64,000 nucleotides of DNA from Roseibaca sp. Y0-43 (GTDB taxonomy: Bacteria > Pseudomonadota > Alphaproteobacteria > Rhodobacterales > Rhodobacteraceae): the NCBI RefSeq assembly GCF_020667835.1, contig NZ_JAFMPR010000002.1, positions 248,001-312,000 of the forward strand. Reading direction: 5' to 3'. Below are positions 35,483 through 43,959 of the stretch, one piece after another (positions within the stretch are counted from its first letter, which is position 1; each line of letters opens with the position of its first letter). The notes below the pieces were generated by a model that had not been told where the DNA came from, did not search any database, and worked only from the letters and a program-made list of their open reading frames with translations. A program made the translations under genes and the position numbers.

Positions 35483-35946
35483 CTTGCGAGGCGACGCGCT
35501 TCAAGCAGGCGGAAGGTGATGGACAGCGCCAGCCCCGCACCAAGGCAGAACATCGCCATGGGGACAAGCATCTTCGGCACCGCCAGATCGCGCACATGCT
35601 CGGTGATGAAGCCGAAGAACCCTTCCATCGCTTCGCCCAGATCGTCATAGCGCGTGTCATGGCCCAGGCGGAACGTCTCTGAGGTGGCACCCGCAATGCA
35701 GGCCAGAAGCACAGCCACGATCATGCCTTGTAGCACGGCAAAGACAGAGGCAAGAACGCCCTTTTCAATACGCGGCCCCGCGATTCGCCAGCCTGCCAGC
35801 GCAGCGGCCAGCGCGACGACAAGGTTGAACTTGCCTGACACATACGCCCCTTCTTGCATCAGCTGAAAGATGGTGGCGGCGTGGATTGCGAATGCGGCGA
35901 AAGCCAGCATGGTCAGGAAACGCGTGAGCGTCGGTTGAGAGGACAT
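35479..35946 (-). CDS. trgA: TrgA family membrane protein
   Basis: 155 residues with about four membrane segments (MLAFAAFAIHAATIF, FNLVVALAAALAGWRI, VFAVLQGMIVAVLLACI, MLVPMAMFCLGAGLALSI). Sequence and the position just before trgB match the Rhodobacter trgA gene. It precedes trgB with a 4-base overlap, so they are translationally coupled. How it helps tellurite tolerance is not known. The 19-base gap to mltG suggests one long transcript fabF-mltG-trgA-trgB. Confidence 0.85.
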   Translation of the reverse strand: MSSQPTLTRFLTMLAFAAFAIHAATIFQLMQEGAYVSGKFNLVVALAAALAGWRIAGPRIEKGVLASVFAVLQGMIVAVLLACIAGATSETFRLGHDTRYDDLGEAMEGFFGFITEHVRDLAVPKMLVPMAMFCLGAGLALSITFRLLEARRLAR

Positions 35947-35965
35947 TACAGCACCTTCACAAAAC

Positions 35966-37120
35966 TCAATTCTCTTGTGCGCGCTGGGCCTCTATTTCGC
36001 GCCAGCGAGCAACGGCGCGATTATGATCCTCCAGATTTGTGCTGAAAGTATGGCCGCCCGTGCCATTTGCGACAAAATACAGGTAAGGTGTGTCATCCGG
36101 GTTAAGCGCGGCGGCGATGGCGTCGCGTCCGGGGTTGGCGATGGGCGTCGGGGGCAACCCGTCGATGCGGTAGGTGTTATAGGGCGTAACCGCGTCCAGT
36201 TCCGACCGGCGCAGCCCGCGGCCCAACGTGCCTTGGCCCTGCGTGATGCCATAGATCACCGTGGGGTCGGTTTGCAGCCGCATTGGAATGCCCAGACGGT
36301 TCACGAAAACACCGGCCACTTGCGGGCGCTCGTCGGGATCGGCGGTCTCTTTCTCGACGATAGAAGCCATGATGAGCGCCTCGTAAGGCGTGTCATACGG
36401 CAGGTCATCGGCACGGGTTTCCCACAATTCCGCCAGAATCGCTTCTTGGCGGGCGCGCATCTCAGTCAGCAACTCGGCGCGGTCCTGACCACGTGTGACC
36501 GCGTAGCTGTCGGGGGCAAGCCAACCTTCTTCCGGCTGCTCGCCCGGATCGCCCGACAGGAACTCTGCCTGCCGCAACCCGTCCCAGACCTGCCAGCTTG
36601 TCGCGCCCTCGGCCACGGTAATGCGCAGGCCGATATCGGGCTGGGCGACGAACCGGGCATACTCCTCTGGCGGGGTTTCGCCCGCGTCGAATTGCACGAC
36701 GGTTTCAAAGCGCTGCGTGGCCGGGTCCAGCTCGCGCACCAGCGTATCAATCCGCGTGACCCCGATGCGATACTGAATCTCGGACCCGCAGGTAGACGCG
36801 CCGCCACGCGTCAGGATGTCCATGATCTCATCCATCGAGGCGGCTTCGGGCACCAGATACGACCCAAAGCGGAGCTGGTCGGCGCGCTCGGTGTAGCGCG
36901 CGCCGATGCGGAACACCTGCTCGGACCCGATCGCGCCCATTTCGGACAATTGGCCCGATACCCGTTGCAAGGTAGCGCCGGGGGCCACGCGGTAGCAAAT
37001 GGCTTGCGTCAGCGGTCCGGGCTGCGTGAACTGCCGCTGCCCGGCGGCGATGACGATGGCCAGCGCGATCAGACCGACGATCAGCAGGTTAAAGGCATTG
37101 GCAACGATATGACGAACCAT
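35966..37120 (-). CDS. mltG: Endolytic murein transglycosylase MltG
   Basis: 384 residues. One N-terminal membrane anchor (NAFNLLIVGLIALAIVIAAG) and a YceG domain with LysM-like subdomain; the catalytic Glu lies in IMASIVEKETA near residue 252-256, followed by FVNRL, LQTDPTVIYG, and YNTYRIDGLPPTPIANPG. MltG cuts nascent glycan strands in the periplasm. It starts on the last base of the fabF stop, the common fabF-mltG arrangement. Confidence 0.95.
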   Translation of the reverse strand: MVRHIVANAFNLLIVGLIALAIVIAAGQRQFTQPGPLTQAICYRVAPGATLQRVSGQLSEMGAIGSEQVFRIGARYTERADQLRFGSYLVPEAASMDEIMDILTRGGASTCGSEIQYRIGVTRIDTLVRELDPATQRFETVVQFDAGETPPEEYARFVAQPDIGLRITVAEGATSWQVWDGLRQAEFLSGDPGEQPEEGWLAPDSYAVTRGQDRAELLTEMRARQEAILAELWETRADDLPYDTPYEALIMASIVEKETADPDERPQVAGVFVNRLGIPMRLQTDPTVIYGITQGQGTLGRGLRRSELDAVTPYNTYRIDGLPPTPIANPGRDAIAAALNPDDTPYLYFVANGTGGHTFSTNLEDHNRAVARWREIEAQRAQEN

Positions 37121-38382
37121 CAGCTTTCCAGTTTGCGCAGGATCAGGCTGGCATTGGTGCCGCCAAAGCCGAAGCTGTTGGACAGCGCGATGTCGATCTT
37201 GCGCTTGCGCGGGGCGTTCGGGGCCAGGTCCAGCGGTGTCTCGACCGCCGGGTTATCTAGGTTCAGCGTGGGCGGGGCGACCTGATCGCGGATGGCGAGG
37301 ATCGAGAAAATCGCCTCTACCGCGCCGGCCGCGCCCAGCAAATGCCCGATGGCCGACTTGGTGGACGACATGGTGGCCTTGCTCGCCCCCTCGCCCAGCA
37401 GCTTTTCGACCGCCGCCAGTTCGATCGTGTCGGCCATGGTCGAGGTGCCATGCGCGTTGATATAGTCGATCTCTTCCGCCTTGATCCCGGCACGCGCGAC
37501 GGCGGCGCGCATGGACCGCAGCGCGCCATCACCATCTTCCGAGGGTGCGGTGATGTGATACGCGTCGCCCGACAGGCCGTAGCCCACCACTTCGGCATAG
37601 ATCTTGGCACCGCGCGCTTTCGCGTGCTCGTATTCCTCCAACACCACGACGCCCGCGCCTTCGCCCATGACGAAGCCGTCGCGGTCCATGTCATAGGGGC
37701 GTGAGGCGGCTTTCGGGTCATTGCCGCGCTTCGTGGACAGCGCCTTGCAGGCGTTGAAGCCCGCGATGCCGATTTCGCAGATCGGGCTTTCCGCACCGCC
37801 CGCGATCATCACGTCGGCGTCGCCGAACTGGATCAGCCGCGCGGCATCGCCAATGGCGTGCGCACCGGTCGAACAGGCCGTCACGACCGCGTGGTTCGGC
37901 CCCTTGAACCCGTGGCGGATGCTGACCTGCCCCGACACAAGGTTAATCAGCGCCGAGGGGATGAAGAAGGGTGACACGCGCCGCGGCCCGCGTTCCTTCA
38001 GCAGGACGGCGGTGTCGGCGATGGATTGCAAGCCCCCGATGCCCGACCCGATCATCACGCCGGTGCGGCAACGCGCCTCTTCATCCTTGGGCGCCCAGCC
38101 CGAATCCTTCACCGCCTGATCGGCAGCGGCAATGCCATAGAGGATGAACTCGTCAACCTTGCGCGCCTCTTTCGGCTCCATCCAGTCGTCGGGGTTGAAG
38201 CTGCCATCCGACCCGTCGCCGCGCGGCACCTCGCAGGCATAGGTCGTGGCAAGGTTGCTGGCATCGAAACGCGTGATCGGTCCCGCGCCCGACTGGCCGT
38301 CCAGAATGCGCGACCAAGTGGCTTCTACGCCGCAGCCCAGCGGCGTGACCATTCCCAAACCTGTAACGACGACCCTGCGCAT
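37120..38382 (-). CDS. fabF: 3-oxoacyl-ACP synthase II
   Basis: 420 residues, thiolase fold. Catalytic Cys near residue 168 in VTACSTGAHAIG, and His near 310 (NAHGTST) and 345 (AIGHLLGA). FabF condenses malonyl-ACP with acyl-ACP. Usually the gene follows acpP; here acpP is 29 kb away. Overlaps mltG by one base. The 117 bases upstream, to the ade stop, likely hold its promoter. Confidence 0.96.
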   Translation of the reverse strand: MRRVVVTGLGMVTPLGCGVEATWSRILDGQSGAGPITRFDASNLATTYACEVPRGDGSDGSFNPDDWMEPKEARKVDEFILYGIAAADQAVKDSGWAPKDEEARCRTGVMIGSGIGGLQSIADTAVLLKERGPRRVSPFFIPSALINLVSGQVSIRHGFKGPNHAVVTACSTGAHAIGDAARLIQFGDADVMIAGGAESPICEIGIAGFNACKALSTKRGNDPKAASRPYDMDRDGFVMGEGAGVVVLEEYEHAKARGAKIYAEVVGYGLSGDAYHITAPSEDGDGALRSMRAAVARAGIKAEEIDYINAHGTSTMADTIELAAVEKLLGEGASKATMSSTKSAIGHLLGAAGAVEAIFSILAIRDQVAPPTLNLDNPAVETPLDLAPNAPRKRKIDIALSNSFGFGGTNASLILRKLES

Positions 38383-38498
38383 CCGGTCCCTCTTGTGCTG
38401 GTGTTGACCCTATATCGGGTCTGATACCCAGATTTCCAAGACAGGGAAAGGGGCGCGTGCGCGCGATGGGCGGTGTTTTGCGCCGTTTTCGCGGGGTT

Positions 38499-40187
38499 TC
38501 AGATCACCTCGAAGCGATCCACATCCACCATGCCGTGATCGGTGATCTTCAGATGCGGGATCACCGGCAGCGCGATAAAGGCCAGTTGCAGGAACGGCTC
38601 TTCCAGTGTCACGCCCAGGCTTGTCGCCGCCGCGCGCAGATCAATCAGGCGCGCGTGCACGTCTTCGTAGCTGTCCAGCGACATCAGGCCCGCCACCGGC
38701 AACGGTAATTCGGCCAAGACCTTGCCGCCCTGTGCCACCACGAACCCGCCTTCGATTTCGGACAAACGGTTCGCGGCCAGCGCAAGATCGTCGTAATCCA
38801 CGCCCACCGCCACGATATTGTGGTGGTCATGCGCGACGGTCGCGGCAATCGCGCCCTGCCCCATGCCAAAGCCGCGCACGAAGCCGGTGGCAATATTGCC
38901 ATTCTTCCCGTGCCGCTCGATCACCGCCACGCGGGCCAGATCGCGCGCTGGGTCGGGGCGCTTGTCGCCATCTTCGGGGGCAATGATCTCGCGCAAATGC
39001 TGGGTGATGATCTTGCCCTCGATAATCCCGATGACAGGCGTTTCGGGCGCGTTTCCGGCATGGCGGAAATCCCCCGCCTGAACCTTGGGCGCACGGACAG
39101 AGTTGCGGGCCACGGGTGCAATGACATGGCGCGCGGCAAAGGCCGCGTCATCCACCACCTGCCCGCCACAGATGACCAGCGCCGCGCGGCACTCTGCCAG
39201 ATCGGGGAGTGCGACGATATCGGCGCGTTTGCCCGGCGCGATCTGGCCGCGATCTTTCAGCCCGAAAGCCTCGGCTGCCGAGAGCGTTGCCGCGCGATAG
39301 ACCGCCAGCGGGTCGCAGCCCATGGCGATCAAGCTGCGGATCATGTGGTCCAGATGGCCATGCTCGGCTATGTCCAACGGGTTCCGGTCATCGGTGCACA
39401 GGCACATATAGGGCGCGGTCAGGGGCGTCAGCAGCGGTTGCAGCGCCACCATATCCTTGCTGACGGACCCTTCGCGGATCAGGATGCGCAGGCCCTTTTG
39501 CAGCTTCTCGCGCGCTTCGTCCGCGCTCGTCGCCTCGTGCTCGGTGCGGATACCCGCCGCGCAATAGGCGTTCAGGTCGCGCCCTGACAACAGCGGCGCG
39601 TGCCCGTCGATATGCCCGCCCGCGAAGGCGTGCAACTTGGCCATGCAACCGGGATCGCGGTGGATGACGCCGGGGAAATTCATGAACTCTGCCAGCCCGA
39701 TGACGGAGGGGTGATCGCGCAAGGCCAAAAGCGCGTCCGCGTCCAGATCGGCGCCCGCCGTTTCCATATGGGTGGACGGCACGCAAGACGACAGGTTCAC
39801 GCGAATATCCATGACCGTATGCTCGGACGCGGTCTGGAAATACCGGATACCGTCCGCGCCCGCGACATTGGCAATCTCATGCGGGTCGCAAATGGCGGTG
39901 GTCACGCCGCGCGGGGCGACGCAGCGGTCGAATTCGTAAGGTGTTACCAGCGAGGATTCGATATGCAGATGCGTGTCGATGAAGCCCGGCACCAGCACAT
40001 GGCCAGGCAGGTCTATGACGCGCGCGCCCTCATACGCGGCCCCGATGCCCACGATCTGCCCCTCGTGGATGGCCACATCGCCCGCAATCCGCGCGCCCGT
40101 GACCATGCACAGGGTTTCGGCCCCGCGCAGCACCAGATCGGCAGGCGTTTCGCCGCGTGCGACGGCAATGCGGTCTTCCAAGGCCAT
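38499..40187 (-). CDS. ade: Adenine deaminase
   Basis: 562 residues. DTHLHIESS near residue 96 supplies metal His ligands; [16 protein letters not shown] and VAHDHHNIV are other amidohydrolase/adenine-deaminase-family motifs. The C-terminal [13 protein letters not shown] is typical. It turns adenine into hypoxanthine for salvage, fitting purB and guaA elsewhere in the window. The ATG at 40187 follows AGGAG by 7 bases and is preferred to a more upstream codon. Confidence 0.94.
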   Translation of the reverse strand: MALEDRIAVARGETPADLVLRGAETLCMVTGARIAGDVAIHEGQIVGIGAAYEGARVIDLPGHVLVPGFIDTHLHIESSLVTPYEFDRCVAPRGVTTAICDPHEIANVAGADGIRYFQTASEHTVMDIRVNLSSCVPSTHMETAGADLDADALLALRDHPSVIGLAEFMNFPGVIHRDPGCMAKLHAFAGGHIDGHAPLLSGRDLNAYCAAGIRTEHEATSADEAREKLQKGLRILIREGSVSKDMVALQPLLTPLTAPYMCLCTDDRNPLDIAEHGHLDHMIRSLIAMGCDPLAVYRAATLSAAEAFGLKDRGQIAPGKRADIVALPDLAECRAALVICGGQVVDDAAFAARHVIAPVARNSVRAPKVQAGDFRHAGNAPETPVIGIIEGKIITQHLREIIAPEDGDKRPDPARDLARVAVIERHGKNGNIATGFVRGFGMGQGAIAATVAHDHHNIVAVGVDYDDLALAANRLSEIEGGFVVAQGGKVLAELPLPVAGLMSLDSYEDVHARLIDLRAAATSLGVTLEEPFLQLAFIALPVIPHLKITDHGMVDVDRFEVI

Positions 40188-40240
40188 GTTTCGCTCCTGT
40201 AGCAAGCTCGTATCGGGTGCCAGACTGCACCCGAAGCGCG

Positions 40241-40885
40241 TCAGCTTGCAAGGGCGCGGATCAGGCTGCGCATCCGGCTTTGCGGCTTGGGCGCATGGGC
40301 GCTGTCATAAAGGGCGAAATCGGCGGCACAGGCCGCTTCCAGACGCCGCGCCAGATGGGGCGCAAGCGACAGGCGCATCTCGGGCGAGGCATTCATCCGG
40401 TCGAGCGCGATCTCTTGCCCCAGACGCTGCTCCAGAAAGGCGCGGAATTCGTCGAACGCGTCGTAGCGATAGAGGTGATCGACCGTCTCGCCGGTTTTGG
40501 GATGGGTCAGGAACCGCGCCTGAGAGCCGACGGCGGCGAAGGCGGGTTGCTCTTCGGCCAGATACCCTTCTACGAACTGGTCGAAGCTCAGCCCCCGCGT
40601 GCTTTGCGCCGTGCCGTCCAGCCAAGAGCCGTGCCGATACCGATACCAGCTTCCCAGCCAATCCTGCGGGTGGCGGATCAGGGCGGCGGTGTCCAAAGGT
40701 TCGGTGTCGAAAATTGCAAGGAACTTCTCGAACCGCCACTTGTAGCGGTGAAAGGTGCAATGCTTGATGCGCGGGTCGCCCTGCAACACGATATCCGACA
40801 AGGGCGCGAGCGCCTTTTCCAGCGCGGTGCTGCCGCATTTGGGCGTGGAAAACACCACCAGACGATGTTTCAGGAATACCAGCAA
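40241..40885 (-). CDS. Sulfotransferase-like protein
   Basis: 214 residues. [15 protein letters not shown] near residue 12-26 is the 5'-phosphosulfate (P-loop-like) motif of PAPS-dependent sulfotransferases, and [15 protein letters not shown] near 89-103 is the 3'-phosphate-binding RxPxxxxxSxY region. Likely transfers sulfate to a carbohydrate or other surface molecule in the cytosol. The next gene upstream is a membrane glycosyltransferase, so sulfation of a surface glycan is a reasonable inference. Confidence 0.75.
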   Translation of the reverse strand: MLVFLKHRLVVFSTPKCGSTALEKALAPLSDIVLQGDPRIKHCTFHRYKWRFEKFLAIFDTEPLDTAALIRHPQDWLGSWYRYRHGSWLDGTAQSTRGLSFDQFVEGYLAEEQPAFAAVGSQARFLTHPKTGETVDHLYRYDAFDEFRAFLEQRLGQEIALDRMNASPEMRLSLAPHLARRLEAACAADFALYDSAHAPKPQSRMRSLIRALAS

Positions 40886-40987
40886 GACGCGCGCCCCTGC
40901 GTTAGTTCACCCGCTATAGTTGCAGCGTAGCAGGAAGATGGCGCAAGGTCCACTACCCAAAGGCGCATTTCGGAACAAGCGCACCCG

Positions 40988-42910
40988 CTAAACATGTATG
41001 ATCGGCGTGTCGACCGCGCCACCATATTTGCCATGGCTGGTTTTGTCCCAGTAGAACGGGGCCGAGATCAGCTCCCACAGCGCCTTGTAGACAGCAAGCA
41101 CCGCAAGCGGGAAATACAGGTGCAGCGCCGGCAGCCATGCCCATAGCCCCGCGTGATGGCGCGCGCGCAGCGCGGCGGCCCCAAGGCCCAGATTGGTGGC
41201 CTCTGCGCCAAGGAACACGAACGCCAGCGCGACGAAAGCCTGCGGCGGCAGATCATCCAGCAGCGGATGGCCGAACCCGAACAGCATGAGCCAGAAGCTC
41301 CAGAGCAGGGGCGCGAGCAGGAATTGCACAAGCGTGCCCAGAAACAGCACCTGCACCCCGAAAAAGCGCCACGGTCCAAGCTGGCGCCACAACAGGCGCG
41401 GCTGGCGCATATGCACAAGCCATGTGATCGCGTAGCCCTTCAGCCAGCGCGAGCGTTGCTTGATCCAGGGCAGCACATGGCAATTCGCTTCCTCAAACGT
41501 CGTGGTCGGCAGCAGATGGGTCACATAACCATGCCGCGCAAGCCGAATGCCCAGATCGGCATCCTCGGTCACGTTATGCGCGTCCCAACCGCCCAAGGCG
41601 TCCAGAATGTCGCGGCGAAAGAACAGCGTCGTGCCGCCCAGTGGCACGGCCAACCCAAGCCGCTGCATCCCCGGCAGAACGATACGGAACCATGTCGCGT
41701 ATTCGATGGTAAAGCAACGCGACAACCAATTGACGTTCGGGTTGTAGAAATCCAGCACCCCCTGCACACAGGCCAGATTATCGGGGCCAGCGTCAAACGC
41801 CTCTACCACGCGGTGCAACTGGTCGGGTTCCGGGGCGTCCTCTGCATCATAGACGCCGATGAGGCTGCCGCGCGCAAAGGTCATCGCGTAATTCAGCGCG
41901 CGCGGCTTGGTTTTCAGCTTTGCATCGGGCACCGGGATGACCCGCACCCAGCGCGGCAACGCCAGCCGCGCAAGCGCGTCACGCGTCAGGCTGTCATTCT
42001 CTTCGACGACCAGCAGGATGTCGGTCAATTCGCGCGGCCAAGTCAGCCGCGACAGCCGGTTGATCAGGCGCGGGACGACTTCGGGTTCGCGGTAAAGCGG
42101 CACCATGACCGACACGATGGGCCTGCGCCGCGCGGGCATGTCGCTGGGCGACGGGTGTCGCGCGGCCCGGAAAGCGGCAAAGGCGGCGGCAAGTTTCAGC
42201 AGGGTCGAGATGCCAAGCGCCACCACGACAACCGCCGTCAGCACCAGCAAAACCATGCGCGGGGCCAGCAGCGCACACACCAAAAGCGCCCCAATGCTTG
42301 CAGCCAGCACACGGCTGAACCGGCGGTTTTGCAAGACCCGGCAGCTTTCCGATTCGGCCACGCAGGTTTCGGCCCAAAGCCGCAACCGGTTGCGGCGCAA
42401 TTGCAGCACCCGCGCGTGCAGATGCGTCTCGCTCGACAAGACCAGAACCACGGGGCCGAAGACCGCTTCCAGCGCGGGGCGGTGCTGTTCGAACTCTGCC
42501 GGGCGGGCGCAGGCGACCAGCGTCACACCCCCGATATTGCGCCACGGCAGGCAGGCCATGGACAAGGCACGCGCCACGCCAAGCTGGTCCAGCAGGCGCG
42601 GGTCCGGCGAGGGGTCGTCTTCGGTCATGAAACGCGCGCCATATTGGCGCGAGAGCGCTTGCATCAGCTCTGCCTGCGTGACCAGCCCGCGTGCCAGCAG
42701 GATGTCGCCCAGAAGCCCCGCCTGCCCCTCTTGCAGTTTCAGCGCCTGCATAAGCTGCGAGGCGGTCAGCACCCCCATGTCGCGCAGGATTTCGCCCAAG
42801 GGTTCGCGCGGCAGGGCAGCGCCAGCCGCGCCGGGCAGCACGCGCAGATTTGGCTGCGCGGGTGCAGGCGCGCCGATTTGTTCCCTGTGCCGAACTGCTC
42901 GCTGCGCCAT
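40988..42910 (-). CDS. Membrane glycosyltransferase (GT2) with N-terminal MshEN-like domain
   Basis: About 640 residues. Residues about 37-60 and 66-89 are two 24-residue copies of L-G-x-I-L-x3-G-x-x-T-x2-x-L-M-Q-A-L-x2-Q with a 5-residue spacer, the layout of the MshEN cyclic-di-GMP domain (type II secretion ATPase N-domain). Two membrane segments follow near 200-245, then a GT2 domain (VSVMVPLYREPEVV, YDAEDAPE, NVTEDADLG) with the processive QxxRW motif (QRSRW near 485), then C-terminal membrane helices. Such enzymes polymerise and export polysaccharide. An in-frame GTG lies 18 bases upstream; the ATG with GGGGGA before it is preferred. A CtrA-type box lies upstream. Confidence 0.85.
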   Translation of the reverse strand: MAQRAVRHREQIGAPAPAQPNLRVLPGAAGAALPREPLGEILRDMGVLTASQLMQALKLQEGQAGLLGDILLARGLVTQAELMQALSRQYGARFMTEDDPSPDPRLLDQLGVARALSMACLPWRNIGGVTLVACARPAEFEQHRPALEAVFGPVVLVLSSETHLHARVLQLRRNRLRLWAETCVAESESCRVLQNRRFSRVLAASIGALLVCALLAPRMVLLVLTAVVVVALGISTLLKLAAAFAAFRAARHPSPSDMPARRRPIVSVMVPLYREPEVVPRLINRLSRLTWPRELTDILLVVEENDSLTRDALARLALPRWVRVIPVPDAKLKTKPRALNYAMTFARGSLIGVYDAEDAPEPDQLHRVVEAFDAGPDNLACVQGVLDFYNPNVNWLSRCFTIEYATWFRIVLPGMQRLGLAVPLGGTTLFFRRDILDALGGWDAHNVTEDADLGIRLARHGYVTHLLPTTTFEEANCHVLPWIKQRSRWLKGYAITWLVHMRQPRLLWRQLGPWRFFGVQVLFLGTLVQFLLAPLLWSFWLMLFGFGHPLLDDLPPQAFVALAFVFLGAEATNLGLGAAALRARHHAGLWAWLPALHLYFPLAVLAVYKALWELISAPFYWDKTSHGKYGGAVDTPIIHV

Positions 42911-42969
42911 CTGGCGACCATCCCCCACGCGGCGCGGATTGCGCCGGGGATCAGCAAAGCACAGTGGTG

Positions 42970-42985
42970 GTTAAGAAAGGATTAA
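42970..42985 (-). promoter_or_regulatory. CtrA-type box TTAA-N7-TTAAC
   Basis: On the minus strand TTAATCCTTTCTTAAC, a perfect TTAA-N7-TTAAC. It lies in the 83-base gap between the recR stop and the glycosyltransferase start, about 60 bases before the ATG. The other such box in this window precedes the other GT2 gene (4000-4016). Confidence 0.6.
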
Positions 42986-42993
42986 TCGCGCCG

Positions 42994-43593
42994 TCAGAAC
43001 GCCCGCCGCGCGCGCAAGGCCGCGCCGATCGTGCCGTCATCGAGGAAATCCAGCTCGCCGCCCACGGGCACGCCTTGCGCCAGCGCGCTGAGCGTGACGC
43101 CGCTGTCTTCCAGCGCCTCGGCGATGTAATGGGCGGTGGTCTGTCCGTCGACCGTGGCCCCCAGCGCAAGGATCACCTCGCGCACCCCCTCGGAGGCGAT
43201 GCGGTCCAGAAGTTGCGGAATGCGCAGGTCATCGGGGCCAATGGCATCGAGCGCCGAGAGCGTGCCGCCCAGCACATGGTAGCGGCCCGTGAAAGCCTGC
43301 CCACGCTCCATCGCCCAAAGATCGGCCACATCCTCGACAACGCAAATCTCGCCCGTGGCGCGTCTGGGGTCGGCGCAGATGTCGCAGATGGGCGCAGTCG
43401 CGATATTGCCGCAGCGCTGACAGGGCTGCGCCGTCTGCGCCACGCGGTCCAGCGCCATGACCAAGGGCCGCAACGCCTGATCGCGGCGCTGCAACAGGTG
43501 CAACACCATGCGCCGCGCGGACCGGGGGCCAAGCCCCGGCAGGCGCGCGAACTGGCCGATCAAGGCGTCGATTTCGTCGCGGGCATCGGCCAT
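42994..43593 (-). CDS. recR: Recombination mediator RecR
   Basis: 199 residues. Helix-hairpin-helix [12 protein letters not shown] near residue 17, zinc finger [16 protein letters not shown] near 58-73, Toprim domain beginning [15 protein letters not shown]. RecR loads RecA with RecO/RecF in gap repair. Six bases from ybaB in the dnaX-ybaB-recR operon. Confidence 0.97.
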   Translation of the reverse strand: MADARDEIDALIGQFARLPGLGPRSARRMVLHLLQRRDQALRPLVMALDRVAQTAQPCQRCGNIATAPICDICADPRRATGEICVVEDVADLWAMERGQAFTGRYHVLGGTLSALDAIGPDDLRIPQLLDRIASEGVREVILALGATVDGQTTAHYIAEALEDSGVTLSALAQGVPVGGELDFLDDGTIGAALRARRAF

Positions 43594-43599
43594 TGGTGC

Positions 43600-43944
43600 T
43601 TACAGCGGCAGGTTCATGTCGCGCGGCAGCCCCATGCTTTCCGCGATCCGGCCCATCTCTTCCTTCGAACGCTCTTCCGCTTTTGCCTGCGCGTCCTTGA
43701 TGGCGGCGAGGATCAGGTCTTCGACCACCTCCTTGTCGTCCGAGTTGAAGATGGACGGGTCGATGTCGAGCGCGGTCAATTCGCCCTTCGCGGTCGCCGT
43801 GGCCTTGACCAGCCCGGCCCCGGATTCGCCAGTGACCATGATCGCCTTCAGGTCTTCCTGAAGCTGCGTCATCTTGGTCTGCATTTCCTGCGCGGCTTTC
43901 ATCATCTTGGCCATATCGGCCATACCGCCCAAACCTTTCAGCAT
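43600..43944 (-). CDS. YbaB/EbfC family nucleoid-associated protein
   Basis: 114 residues. MLKGLGGMADMAKMMKAAQEMQ start and central GLVKATATAKGELTALDIDPSIF are diagnostic for the small DNA-binding YbaB/EbfC family. A dimer that binds DNA; role in recombination or gene control unclear. It lies between dnaX (15 bases) and recR (6 bases). Confidence 0.95.
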   Translation of the reverse strand: MLKGLGGMADMAKMMKAAQEMQTKMTQLQEDLKAIMVTGESGAGLVKATATAKGELTALDIDPSIFNSDDKEVVEDLILAAIKDAQAKAEERSKEEMGRIAESMGLPRDMNLPL

Positions 43945-43959
43945 GTTAGCATCCTTTCT

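Noticed and set aside
41153-42985. 610-codon plus-strand frame opposite the MshEN-glycosyltransferase
   Set aside because: Complement shadow: low-complexity Arg/Gln/His composition and no motif, whereas the minus-strand gene has full GT2 motifs.
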